Shown here piece by piece: positions 38,540 through 47,555 of a stretch of DNA of 64,000 nt (position 1 is the stretch's first letter; each line of letters opens with the position of its first letter). The DNA lies in NCBI RefSeq assembly GCF_002812085.1, contig NZ_NPDM01000002.1, forward strand, positions 310,001 through 374,000, given 5' to 3'. The notes beneath the pieces were generated by a model, which ran no database searches, was not told where the DNA came from, and saw only the letters and a list, made by a program, of their open reading frames with translations. The stretch comes from Leptospira levettii (GTDB lineage Bacteria; Spirochaetota; Leptospiria; Leptospirales; Leptospiraceae). The position numbers and the translations under genes were made by a program.

Positions 38540-39820
38540 ATGGTGGAACCAATCTATACGACATATACTTCTGTTTCCAAAACAGAACACCAACGTAGGC
38601 CGAAAGAACCTATCCTTATCATTGAAGATAAAAAAGAAAATCAGGTTCTCTTAGAAGGGATCTGTAAACGCGTTGGTGTAGCTTACGAGGTGGCTGAAAA
38701 CGGTAAAATTGCCTTGGAAATGGCAAAAAATAGGTCGTATAGCCTCTATTTGGTGGATTTGATGATGCCCGTGATGGATGGGAAAACATTCATCGCCGAA
38801 CAACGAAAATTCGATCCGAGATCGGTTTTTATGGTACAAACTGCCATCGACCAAACAGAAGAAATCATCGAAATCATGAAAATGGGAGTTTATGATTACC
38901 TAATCAAACCTCTCCATGTAGAAATTGTCGCCGATCGTCTGGAAAAAGCATTAGAATACGTCTACTTAAAACGGATGGAATCTGTTCTCATTGATGAAGA
39001 ATCTAAAGAATTAAAAAGCCAATTAGAATGGCTCAATTATAAAGAGTCTCATCGCAAAACCAATGAAGTGAATTCGGAACTAAATTCAATTTTGAATTTA
39101 AAAACCACTTTAATGCAAGGTTCTGGTCTTGGTGCGATGACAACCATTATTGATTCAATCGAAAAGATGAAAACGGTTGAAAATGGAAACTATATCATTC
39201 CAAAAGATTTTTGGGATTTACTTTCTGAAAACCAAGAACATAACAAAACAATGTTGAAAGGCCTAGATATGGCCGTGGAAACGATCCAATCCCATATACA
39301 ATTATCTAAAATCACAAGTGACGAGTTGTTACGGATCCTTCCTGAGATTGTAAAAGAATTCCAAAAGGAAACCGAAGCCAAAGAAATCAAAATCAACCTT
39401 CCCGTTGTAAAACAAACAGTAAAATTAGAAGTCAATTTGGATGCGATACGAACCATCATCCATGAAATATTTACGAATGGATTAAAGTATTCCAAACCCA
39501 AGTCCAATTTTGATATTTTTGTAACTTTCGTTGATGGTTACTTTTGTTTATCCGCTAAAAACAATTTAATCGAAGATGATTATGCAAAACAACTCACAGT
39601 CTCAGAAAAAAAATTAGTAGAACCATTTTACAGAATCCATCCACCCGTTGAATCATTCCACCACAAAGAAAAATTTAGCCTGGGTCTAGGACTGACTATG
39701 GTTGATTTTTTATTACATAAACACAATGGAATGTTTTTTATCCGAAATGCAATTGATCACACGACCGAAACAAAAGCATCTTGTGTGATCGCAGAAATTT
39801 TTCTCCCGATCCAATCTTAA
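38540..39820 (+). CDS. REC domain fused to a GHKL ATPase domain without a clear H-box
   Basis: The 426-residue protein has an N-terminal receiver (ILIIEDKKENQVLLE, phospho-acceptor in LVDLMMPVMDG near residue 72, then LIKPLHVE). A coiled-coil and helical middle follows, then an ATPase-like domain with HEIFTNGLKYS (N-box) and SLGLGLTMVDFLLHKHNG (G-box). I see no HExRTP-type histidine, so the kinase half may use an unusual histidine (candidates in EHNKTMLK or IQSHIQLSK) or only bind ATP. It lies between the kinase and cheY genes. Confidence 0.8.
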   Translation: MVEPIYTTYTSVSKTEHQRRPKEPILIIEDKKENQVLLEGICKRVGVAYEVAENGKIALEMAKNRSYSLYLVDLMMPVMDGKTFIAEQRKFDPRSVFMVQTAIDQTEEIIEIMKMGVYDYLIKPLHVEIVADRLEKALEYVYLKRMESVLIDEESKELKSQLEWLNYKESHRKTNEVNSELNSILNLKTTLMQGSGLGAMTTIIDSIEKMKTVENGNYIIPKDFWDLLSENQEHNKTMLKGLDMAVETIQSHIQLSKITSDELLRILPEIVKEFQKETEAKEIKINLPVVKQTVKLEVNLDAIRTIIHEIFTNGLKYSKPKSNFDIFVTFVDGYFCLSAKNNLIEDDYAKQLTVSEKKLVEPFYRIHPPVESFHHKEKFSLGLGLTMVDFLLHKHNGMFFIRNAIDHTTETKASCVIAEIFLPIQS

Positions 39821-39832
39821 AAGGAAAACAAA

Positions 39833-40198
39833 ATGAATAGAAAAATCTTAATTATTGATGACTCAGCAGTGTTTCGCAAGATCATCTCTGTCCACTTAAA
39901 GAATGCCAATTTTGATCTCATTGAAGCTGGGGATGGACTAGAAGGCCTAAAACAATTAGAATCAAATCCTGTCGATTTAATTGTATCTGATATGAATATG
40001 CCAAACATGGATGGGATTTCTTTTATCAAAAAAGTAAAAGAAAATGCAAAGTTTAAATTCACCCCCATCATTATGTTAACAACTGAATCACAACCAGAAA
40101 AAAAACAACAAGGTATCGATGCTGGTGCAAAGGCATGGTTAACCAAACCTTTTTCCCCTGAAGAATTGTTAGATACCATTACAAAATTATTACCTTAA
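39833..40198 (+). CDS. cheY: Chemotaxis response regulator CheY
   Basis: The 121-residue single receiver has the acidic pair in IIDDSAVF, phospho-acceptor D53 in SDMNMPNMDG, the conserved Thr in MLTTESQ and Lys in LTKPFSPEE. Phospho-CheY binds FliM to switch motor rotation. It is the first canonical che gene of the operon and is followed two bases later by a STAS gene. Confidence 0.92.
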   Translation: MNRKILIIDDSAVFRKIISVHLKNANFDLIEAGDGLEGLKQLESNPVDLIVSDMNMPNMDGISFIKKVKENAKFKFTPIIMLTTESQPEKKQQGIDAGAKAWLTKPFSPEELLDTITKLLP

Positions 40199-40200
40199 CT

Positions 40201-40572
40201 ATGGAACCAAAACAAACCATTCAAAATACGAAAGAAGGTATGGAGATCCAATGGCATGGATACCTGACTGTACCTTTCATTAAAGAATGGTTAATATATA
40301 CAAACCAATGGGAGACCCAAAAAGGGAAAAAGATCATTTTACATTTGAATGGAATTGAAAGAATCGATTCTTCAGGCATTCAATTTTTGGTGTTTTTAAA
40401 AAAACGATGCCAGACTAACCAACAAATTTTGTCGTTAACAAACCACTCCTTACCAGTGTTAAAGGTATTGGATTTACTTGGTTTGGTTTCATTTTTTGGC
40501 GATCGTATCAAAGTGAAAAAAGAACATTCAAATGAAGTCGAATTTCGTTATGGAACAAGGAAAGTATCCTAA
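40201..40572 (+). CDS. STAS-domain protein inside the chemotaxis operon
   Basis: The 123-residue protein resembles an anti-sigma factor antagonist. The phospho-site motif is RIDSSGIQFLVFLKKR (S57/S58), with LKVLDLLGLVSFF near the C-terminus. Such proteins switch partners by reversible serine phosphorylation. It lies two bases after cheY and its last base overlaps the cheA start, so it is made together with the chemotaxis proteins. The kinase or phosphatase acting on it is unknown. Confidence 0.82.
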   Translation: MEPKQTIQNTKEGMEIQWHGYLTVPFIKEWLIYTNQWETQKGKKIILHLNGIERIDSSGIQFLVFLKKRCQTNQQILSLTNHSLPVLKVLDLLGLVSFFGDRIKVKKEHSNEVEFRYGTRKVS

Positions 40573-42779
40573 TGGACTTATCCGAAGTCATAGATGCCTA
40601 TTTAGTTGAATCCGATGAACTCTTACGAGAGATGGAATCAATTTTACTCCGAACAGAATCTTCATTACCAAATGATGAAGACCTCAATGCCATCTTTAGA
40701 GCAGTGCATACCATCAAAGGAACTGCGGGTATGTTTGGGTATGAAACCACTGTTTCGTTTACACATGTTGTGGAAAATTTATTGGATGAACTTCGTTCCC
40801 ATCTCATTCCATTCCAACCAATCCTCACGGAATTATTACTCAAAGCAAAAGACCATTTATCCTTTTTAGTTTCAGAAGAAACAAAGGGTAAAATCAAAAA
40901 TGAAAAAATAACGTTTGGCCAATCTATTTTGGATGAGATGAAACCCTTCCTTCAGTCGTCGTCAGGAGCACCCGAAACGAATCGAGAAAACAAGGAAAAC
41001 CAAATAGGGAATCAGGAAGAATCCAATACAAATGAACTCAAGAAAAGCGGAACAAATCCTGGTGTAGGAAAAAAAATAACAGAAACGACAAGTTACCTGA
41101 TTTCCTTCAGACCCAATCAAAATGTATTTTCCCAAGGTCTTGATCCCATTTCGTTTATTGGATACTTAAAAAAGATTGGTACCATCCTCTCCCTGAAAAC
41201 CATTGATCAATTTTTACCTGATCCGATCGAATTTGATCCTGAAAATTGTTATTTAGGATTTGAAATCAATTTTAGTTCAAAAGAAAATTTGGAAACAGTT
41301 CAAAATGTTTTTAACTTCATTGAAGCAGATTGTTTTTTGCACATTTACCCTCCTGGGTTTTCCGTTGAGGATTTGGTAGATTTATCAAACCAACTCCCAG
41401 AAGAAGAAATTTATTTAGGCAATGTTTGGAAAGAAATCCAAATCCTCGACGACAATCTTTTCCTAACCTATCTTGAAGAGATCAAATCAAGAAAAACAGG
41501 TATCCCTTCTCTCTCTTCACTGGTATCCCAAACAAATCAGAAAGAGGAATCGGAATCAATCGCAAAGAATCAAAATGCAGACCAAATCAAAGATTCTCAC
41601 AAATCTTCCACGATCAAAGTAGATTCAAAACGAATTGATAATTTAATCAATCGAGTTGGAGAACTAGTGGTGTCTTGTGCCAATATGAACCAACTCATTG
41701 GTGACTCAGACGATTCGAATTTGCAAGAATCCTCTCTCATTGTGATGAGATTACTAAACGAAGTCAGGGAAATTTCCTTAAAACTCAGAATGGTTCCCAT
41801 TGGAGAAAGTTTTCAAAAGTATTCTCGAATCGTACGTGACTTAGGAAAAGAACTGAAAAAAGACATTCGTCTCATAACAGAAGGAGACGAAACAGAACTT
41901 GATCGTAATATCGTAGAAAAATTAAGTGATCCCCTCACCCATTTGGTACGCAATGCATGTGATCATGGATTAGAGTTACCAGAGGAACGAAAAAAGAATG
42001 AGAAGGATCACCAAGGAACTGTTAAACTCACTGCCTATCATGAAGCAGGAAATGTGATCATAGAAGTTTCAGATGATGGAAACGGAATCTCTAAAGAAAA
42101 AGTTTGGAATAAAGGCATTGAAAAAGGCATTGTTTTTGGTGAAATGCCAGACTCTGATGAAGAAGTATACAAACTCCTATTCCACCCAGGATTTTCAACT
42201 GCATCTCAAATCACCAATGTATCAGGCCGAGGTGTTGGTCTTGATGTAGTTTATAAAAATATAGAATCATTACGCGGATCCATTTCTATTAAATCAATCC
42301 CAAACCAAGGTAGCAGATTTATTTTGAGGTTACCTCTTACTCTTGCCATCATTGAAGGATTTTTGGTAGCAGTGGGTAAAAGTCATTTTATCATTCCGAT
42401 GGAAATGGTTTTGGAGTGTTTACACTTTTCAGATGACCACAAAACAGATTCAAATCAATTTTTTGCCTTACGAGGTAATTTAATTCCCTTCCTTCGACTG
42501 AGAGACTATTATCCATGTGATGTTGATTCAGAACAACCAAGGGAAAATATCGTAATCGTTCGAAACGGAGATAAAAAAGCAGGCATCGTTGTCGAAAAAT
42601 TATTAGGCGAATACCAAACAGTGATTAAACCGATGGGATCTGTTTTTCGCCATGTAAAAGGTGTCAGTGGATCAAGTATCCTTGGCGATGGAAATGTTGC
42701 ACTCATCATAGATGTTCCTTCCCTATTCGAAAGAACAATCACAGTAGAAAATCAGAAATTTTATAGTCACAGAGGTTAA
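40572..42779 (+). CDS. cheA: Chemotaxis histidine kinase CheA
   Basis: The 735-residue protein has P1 with the phosphorylated H46 in [18 protein letters not shown] variable P2-like middle covers about 125-330, and the P3 dimerisation helix contains [20 protein letters not shown]. The P4 ATPase has [25 protein letters not shown] and [19 protein letters not shown], and the P5 part is CheW-like. It phosphorylates CheY and CheB in receptor arrays. It sits directly before the mcp gene (one base). Confidence 0.95.
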   Translation: MDLSEVIDAYLVESDELLREMESILLRTESSLPNDEDLNAIFRAVHTIKGTAGMFGYETTVSFTHVVENLLDELRSHLIPFQPILTELLLKAKDHLSFLVSEETKGKIKNEKITFGQSILDEMKPFLQSSSGAPETNRENKENQIGNQEESNTNELKKSGTNPGVGKKITETTSYLISFRPNQNVFSQGLDPISFIGYLKKIGTILSLKTIDQFLPDPIEFDPENCYLGFEINFSSKENLETVQNVFNFIEADCFLHIYPPGFSVEDLVDLSNQLPEEEIYLGNVWKEIQILDDNLFLTYLEEIKSRKTGIPSLSSLVSQTNQKEESESIAKNQNADQIKDSHKSSTIKVDSKRIDNLINRVGELVVSCANMNQLIGDSDDSNLQESSLIVMRLLNEVREISLKLRMVPIGESFQKYSRIVRDLGKELKKDIRLITEGDETELDRNIVEKLSDPLTHLVRNACDHGLELPEERKKNEKDHQGTVKLTAYHEAGNVIIEVSDDGNGISKEKVWNKGIEKGIVFGEMPDSDEEVYKLLFHPGFSTASQITNVSGRGVGLDVVYKNIESLRGSISIKSIPNQGSRFILRLPLTLAIIEGFLVAVGKSHFIIPMEMVLECLHFSDDHKTDSNQFFALRGNLIPFLRLRDYYPCDVDSEQPRENIVIVRNGDKKAGIVVEKLLGEYQTVIKPMGSVFRHVKGVSGSSILGDGNVALIIDVPSLFERTITVENQKFYSHRG

Positions 42780-42780
42780 T

Positions 42781-45507
42781 ATGAAGTCAATTAGCACAAA
42801 CACAAAGTTAGTCGGGTATTTTTTAATCGGAGTTTTGTTTACCATCTGGATCAATATGTATCAATATGGATTATTCTCGAAACAAGACACTCCAAGTATT
42901 AATACGGAAGAAAAAATCCAAAAGTCGGACTCCATTACTCATTTAATCCAACTGAGTTTATCAATTCAGGAAGAAGTCACAAATTTACTGCTGTCATCCG
43001 AACCACAGGAATCACAGATTGCGAAAATCAAATACGATATTGAAAAATTAGACAAATCATATGAGATTGTATCCAATCTTTTCACCAAAGAAGAGGAAAA
43101 GAAAAAACTTCAAACAACTATTAATGACAAAAACATATATACAGAATCTGTTCGTTTTAGTTTAAGCCAACGCGAATCACAATCCAACAATAAACAAAAA
43201 GAAAGTTTAAATCCAGATTTATCTACTAAATGGAAAAATTATTCTAATAGTTTACAGGAGTTACAAAAATTCTTTTTCGAATCAAATTTAAAAGAAGTGA
43301 ATGTTACTTTATCGAACCAATCAAAACAAGACTTATCGATCCCAACTGTTAGCATAGTATTCCTCGTAATTTCTCTCATTTTATTACTTTTCCTCATCAA
43401 ACAAATTTCTAAACCCTTTAAAGAATCAATCCAAATCAAAACCGCACTTGATTCTGTTTCTACAAATGTGATGATTGCAGACTTGAATTTAGATGTTGTT
43501 TATATGAACAAATCAATTCATAAAATGTTCTCTAATTCGGAAGCAGACATCCAAAAACAAATCCGAAACTTTTCACTTAAAAATCTTATGGGAAGTAACA
43601 TAGATGGATACCATAAGGACCCAAGCCACCAAAGAAGGTTACTTGGAACCTTCACTTCTGAACATCGGACAAACATCAAAATAGGAAATCGGGAATTCAA
43701 TTTAATTGCCAATCCCATTCTTACGGAAACAGGAGAAAGATTAGGCAGTGTTGTTGAATGGGCAGACGTAACAGAAACAAATGCACAATCTAGAGCGGTA
43801 GACAGGTCTCAAGCGACTATCGAATTCCAAATGGATGGAACCATCATCACTGCCAATGAAAACTTTTTAAACTTAATGGGGTACAATTTACCTGAAATTA
43901 AAGGCCAACACCATCGAATGTTTGTGGAATCAAAGGAGTATTCTTCTGATGCCTATAAACAATTTTGGGCTGCCTTAAACCGTGGGGAATTCCAAACCGC
44001 TGAATACAAACGGATTGGCAAAAATGGAAAAGAAGTTTGGTTACAAGCAACTTACACTCCAATCCTCGATGCGAATGGAGTGGCCACAAAGGTAATTAAG
44101 TTTGCAACTGATATCACTGAAAATAAAAAACGCACCCAAGAATTTACAAGCCAAATTGAAGCTATCAATCGTGCACAAGCTACCATTGAATTTTTAGTGG
44201 ATGGAACCATTTTAACTGCAAACGAAATCTTTTTGAATACAATGGGTTATTCCTTATCAGAAATCGAAGGAAAACACCATCGTATGTTTGTGGAACCAAG
44301 TTATGTGAATTCGGAAGAATACAAACAATTTTGGGCATCTTTAGCACGTGGTGAATTCCAAACAGCCGAATACAAACGAATTGGGAAAGGTGGAAAAGAA
44401 GTTTGGTTACAAGCAACTTACAACCCTATTTTGGATTTGAACGGTAAACCATACAAAGTCATTAAATTTGCAACCGACATCACGGATCAAAAAAAATTGG
44501 CAATCGAAACAGCAAGGATCGTGGATGATTTAGTGGTTGGACTTGCCGCTCTTGAAAATGGAGATTTAACACAGCTGATCACAAGCCATTATGAGGGTGG
44601 ATTTGCAAAACTAAGAGACTCCTTCAATAATACAGCCAAAAAACTGGTTGAGATCATTAATGATGTAAGAACAAACACAGATGCCCTTGTTTCTGCCGCA
44701 GATGAAGTTGCATCCACAGCAAGTACGTTATCACAAGGTGCAAGTGAACAAGCAGCCTCAGTCGAAGAAACATCTGCATCTCTTGAAGAGATGGGTGCAT
44801 CCATTGACCAAAATGCAGAAAATGCAAAACAAACCGATACCATTGCAACAAAATCTGCAAAAGATGCAAAACAAGGTGGTGAAGCAGTCAAAAACACTGT
44901 GAAAGCAATGAAAGAAATTGCAGATAAAATTTCCATCATTGAAGACATTGCTTACCAAACCAACTTACTTGCATTAAATGCCGCGATCGAAGCAGCAAGG
45001 GCTGGAGAACATGGAAAAGGTTTCGCTGTTGTCGCCTCCGAGGTGAGAAAACTCGCAGAACGTTCCCAAAAATCAGCAAATGAAATTGGAACCCTTGCGG
45101 GAAGTTCCGTTCAAATTGCAGAATCAGCAGGTAAGTTAATTGAAGAGATTGTGCCCGCGATCAATAAAACGGCAGACCTAGTGCAAGAAATCACTGCAGC
45201 GAGCCAAGAACAATCATCTGGCGTCAATGAAGTGAACAAAGCCATGGGCCAACTCGACCAAGTATCACAACAATCTGCAAGTGCATCGGAAGAACTAGCA
45301 GCAATTGCAGAAGAATTACAAGCGCAGTCGGAAAGGCTCATGTCTTCGATTAGTTTTTTCAAATTAGGAAAGTTATCAACTGTAACAAACCAAGTGGAAA
45401 ACAAATCGAGTAGACTTTCTCTCTCAAAACAACCCACAGGGAAAAAAGAAAGTGGAAATACAAAAATAGACCATTCCAATGATCATGATAAATTCCAAAA
45501 ATATTAA
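42781..45507 (+). CDS. Methyl-accepting chemotaxis protein with three PAS domains, two nearly identical
   Basis: The 908-residue receptor has two membrane helices (residues about 10-30 and 185-207) around a helical periplasmic domain. One divergent PAS (about 220-335) follows, then two tandem PAS units of 122 residues each (about 344-465 and 466-587) that share [35 protein letters not shown]-like linker and the signalling hairpin come next (tip [27 protein letters not shown], seen in two parts). The end lacks a NWETF-like CheR pentapeptide. PAS domains probably sense redox or small molecules inside the cell. Confidence 0.93.
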   Translation: MKSISTNTKLVGYFLIGVLFTIWINMYQYGLFSKQDTPSINTEEKIQKSDSITHLIQLSLSIQEEVTNLLLSSEPQESQIAKIKYDIEKLDKSYEIVSNLFTKEEEKKKLQTTINDKNIYTESVRFSLSQRESQSNNKQKESLNPDLSTKWKNYSNSLQELQKFFFESNLKEVNVTLSNQSKQDLSIPTVSIVFLVISLILLLFLIKQISKPFKESIQIKTALDSVSTNVMIADLNLDVVYMNKSIHKMFSNSEADIQKQIRNFSLKNLMGSNIDGYHKDPSHQRRLLGTFTSEHRTNIKIGNREFNLIANPILTETGERLGSVVEWADVTETNAQSRAVDRSQATIEFQMDGTIITANENFLNLMGYNLPEIKGQHHRMFVESKEYSSDAYKQFWAALNRGEFQTAEYKRIGKNGKEVWLQATYTPILDANGVATKVIKFATDITENKKRTQEFTSQIEAINRAQATIEFLVDGTILTANEIFLNTMGYSLSEIEGKHHRMFVEPSYVNSEEYKQFWASLARGEFQTAEYKRIGKGGKEVWLQATYNPILDLNGKPYKVIKFATDITDQKKLAIETARIVDDLVVGLAALENGDLTQLITSHYEGGFAKLRDSFNNTAKKLVEIINDVRTNTDALVSAADEVASTASTLSQGASEQAASVEETSASLEEMGASIDQNAENAKQTDTIATKSAKDAKQGGEAVKNTVKAMKEIADKISIIEDIAYQTNLLALNAAIEAARAGEHGKGFAVVASEVRKLAERSQKSANEIGTLAGSSVQIAESAGKLIEEIVPAINKTADLVQEITAASQEQSSGVNEVNKAMGQLDQVSQQSASASEELAAIAEELQAQSERLMSSISFFKLGKLSTVTNQVENKSSRLSLSKQPTGKKESGNTKIDHSNDHDKFQKY

Positions 45508-45521
45508 GGGAGGGAAACAAA

Positions 45522-45998
45522 ATGCAGGAAATTCAATACCTAACCTTTTTACTCTCCAATGAATTATTTGGATTAGGGATTTTATACATAAAAGAAATCA
45601 TCGAATTTGATTCAGTGACTCATGTTCCCATGATGCCAGAATACATTCCAGGAGTGATCAATTTACGAGGAAATGTAGTTCCCGTGATTGATTTAAACAT
45701 GCGGTTTTATAAAAAGAAAACGGAAACCAATCGCAAAACCTGTATCATCATCACTGAGATCAAATTGGAAAAAGAAACAATTGATGTGGGTCTCCTGGTT
45801 GATGCGGTCAATGAGGTAGTAGACATTCCCGAAAACCAAATCGAAGATGCACCCAGTTTTGGATCCAAAATTCGTTTGGATTTTATACAGGGGATTGGGA
45901 AATTAGAAAATCAATTTGTCATTATTTTGAAAATCAACCAAATCCTCGATTTAACAGAAATCCAAACCATCCAAGAAACATCATCACAAGTGAGTTAA
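45522..45998 (+). CDS. cheW: Chemotaxis coupling protein CheW
   Basis: The 158-residue protein is a single CheW domain (YLTFLLSNELFGLGILYIKEII, VPMMPEYIPGVINLRGNVVPVIDL, VDAVNEVVDI, PSFGSKIRLDFIQGIGK; spans shortened). It links the receptor and CheA. It follows the mcp gene by 14 bases with GGGAGG before the ATG, and its TAA directly precedes the cheD ATG. Confidence 0.94.
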   Translation: MQEIQYLTFLLSNELFGLGILYIKEIIEFDSVTHVPMMPEYIPGVINLRGNVVPVIDLNMRFYKKKTETNRKTCIIITEIKLEKETIDVGLLVDAVNEVVDIPENQIEDAPSFGSKIRLDFIQGIGKLENQFVIILKINQILDLTEIQTIQETSSQVS

Positions 45999-46487
45999 AT
46001 GGAACCTCCTGTTGAAGTGATAGACCGGTTTCTAAATCCTGGAGAAATTTTCTTCGGTGATAGTAACTATCGGGTACGTACACTTCTTGGTTCCTGTGTT
46101 TCCATCGTATTATGGCATCCAACCCTTTATATCGGAGGTATGTGCCATTTTTTACTTCCCTACCCTGCTGACATCAAATTGGAAAAAACATACAAATACG
46201 GAATCGATGCATTTCAGTATTTTATATCTGAGATCAAAAAAAAACACACAAAACCCAATCAATATTCAGCTAAGATATTTGGTGGTTCGAATATGTTTCT
46301 CGGCGAGGAAAGGGAAATTTTTCGAAATGATACAACAACTCTAATCGGTACCAAAAATACAGAATTTGCAAAAAAAATTCTATTAGAAAATCAAATTAAA
46401 GTTATTTCAGAAGATACTGGTGGAAACCAATCGAGAAAAATTTATTTTTCGATTTGGGATGGTGAAGTTTGGGTAGAAAAACATTAA
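45999..46487 (+). CDS. cheD: Receptor deamidase CheD
   Basis: The 162-residue protein has the catalytic pair in LLGSCVSIVLWHP (C33) and GGMCHFLLP (H50), and the AKIFGGSNMF-like motif of the family. It deamidates receptor glutamines and helps set receptor activity together with CheB. It sits at the cheW stop with no gap and four bases before cheB. Confidence 0.93.
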   Translation: MEPPVEVIDRFLNPGEIFFGDSNYRVRTLLGSCVSIVLWHPTLYIGGMCHFLLPYPADIKLEKTYKYGIDAFQYFISEIKKKHTKPNQYSAKIFGGSNMFLGEEREIFRNDTTTLIGTKNTEFAKKILLENQIKVISEDTGGNQSRKIYFSIWDGEVWVEKH

Positions 46488-46490
46488 GTT

Positions 46491-47543
46491 ATGAATAAAA
46501 TTAAAGTTTTTGTCATCGATGACTCTGCTGTCGTAAGACAAGTGTTAACCGAAATTTTTAAAACAGATTCAAATTTCCAATTTTTAGGAAGTGCCTCTGA
46601 CCCTATTTTTGCCTTGGACAAAATGAATAATGATTGGCCTGACGTAATTGTTCTCGATATTGAGATGCCTAGAATGGATGGTTTGTCATTTCTCAAAAAA
46701 ATCATGACAGAGAGGCCAACACCGGTTGTCATCTGCTCTACCTTAACAACAGAAGGTTCAGAAACGGCTATCCTTGCAATGAACCTAGGTGCTTGTGATA
46801 TCATCACCAAACCAAAAATTGGACTAAAAGACTTTTTAAATGAAAGCACAATTGCCCTCACGGATGCGGTGATTGCAGCTGCCTCTGCCACCATCAAACA
46901 TTTACCTAAACCAAGTCATTCGAATGAATTTAAAATCCAATTGGATAAAAAACAAGAACTCTCATCTTTACAAGCCACAGAAAAAATAGTCGCAATCGGC
47001 ACGTCAACAGGTGGCACCATTGCCCTGGAACACGTGTTAACCAAATTGCCAAAAGATAAAACTCCTGGAATTGTCATTGTGCAACATATGCCAGAAAAAT
47101 TTACAGAGGCTTTTGCCAAACGATTGGATTCCATATGTGAAATTGTTGTGAGAGAAGCAAAACATGGTGATCGGGTTGTCAAAGGACTTGCCCTCATTGC
47201 TCCTGGGAACAAACATATGACACTCAAACGTTCTGGAGCTCAATACTTTGTAGAAGTTGTGGATGGACCTCTTGTCAACCGACACAAACCATCTGTAGAT
47301 GTTTTATTTCGTTCCGTGGCCAAGTCAGCTGGGAAAAATGCCAGAGGTATCATCATGACGGGAATGGGTGACGACGGGGCATCAGGTCTTGTTGAAATGA
47401 AAGAGGCTGGAGCAGAAACAATTGCCCAGAATGAAGAGACATCTGTGGTGTTTGGAATGCCTAAAGAGGCAATCAAAAGAGGATGTGTAGACCACATCCT
47501 CCCTCTCGGTGAAATTCACAAATCCATTGTAGGCTTCGGTTAA
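46491..47543 (+). CDS. cheB: Receptor methylesterase CheB
   Basis: The 350-residue protein has a receiver ([13 protein letters not shown]56 in [18 protein letters not shown]). A linker and a methylesterase domain with S172 in IGTSTGGT, H199 in VQHMPEKF and the aspartate in GMGDDGASG follow. It removes methyl groups from receptors when phosphorylated by CheA. There is no cheR in this operon, so the methyltransferase lies elsewhere. The gene ends one base before the convergent carboxylase gene. Confidence 0.95.
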   Translation: MNKIKVFVIDDSAVVRQVLTEIFKTDSNFQFLGSASDPIFALDKMNNDWPDVIVLDIEMPRMDGLSFLKKIMTERPTPVVICSTLTTEGSETAILAMNLGACDIITKPKIGLKDFLNESTIALTDAVIAAASATIKHLPKPSHSNEFKIQLDKKQELSSLQATEKIVAIGTSTGGTIALEHVLTKLPKDKTPGIVIVQHMPEKFTEAFAKRLDSICEIVVREAKHGDRVVKGLALIAPGNKHMTLKRSGAQYFVEVVDGPLVNRHKPSVDVLFRSVAKSAGKNARGIIMTGMGDDGASGLVEMKEAGAETIAQNEETSVVFGMPKEAIKRGCVDHILPLGEIHKSIVGFG

Positions 47544-47555
47544 ATCAACCGAGCC
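47532..47555. terminator. Bidirectional hairpin covering the stop codons of cheB and the carboxylase gene
   Basis: GGC-T-TCGGTT (47532-47541) pairs with AACCGA-GCC (47547-47555) around a five-base loop with one bulged T. It covers the two stop codons, which are one base apart. Neither strand has a U-run, so the hairpin alone would have to stop both transcripts. Confidence 0.5.
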
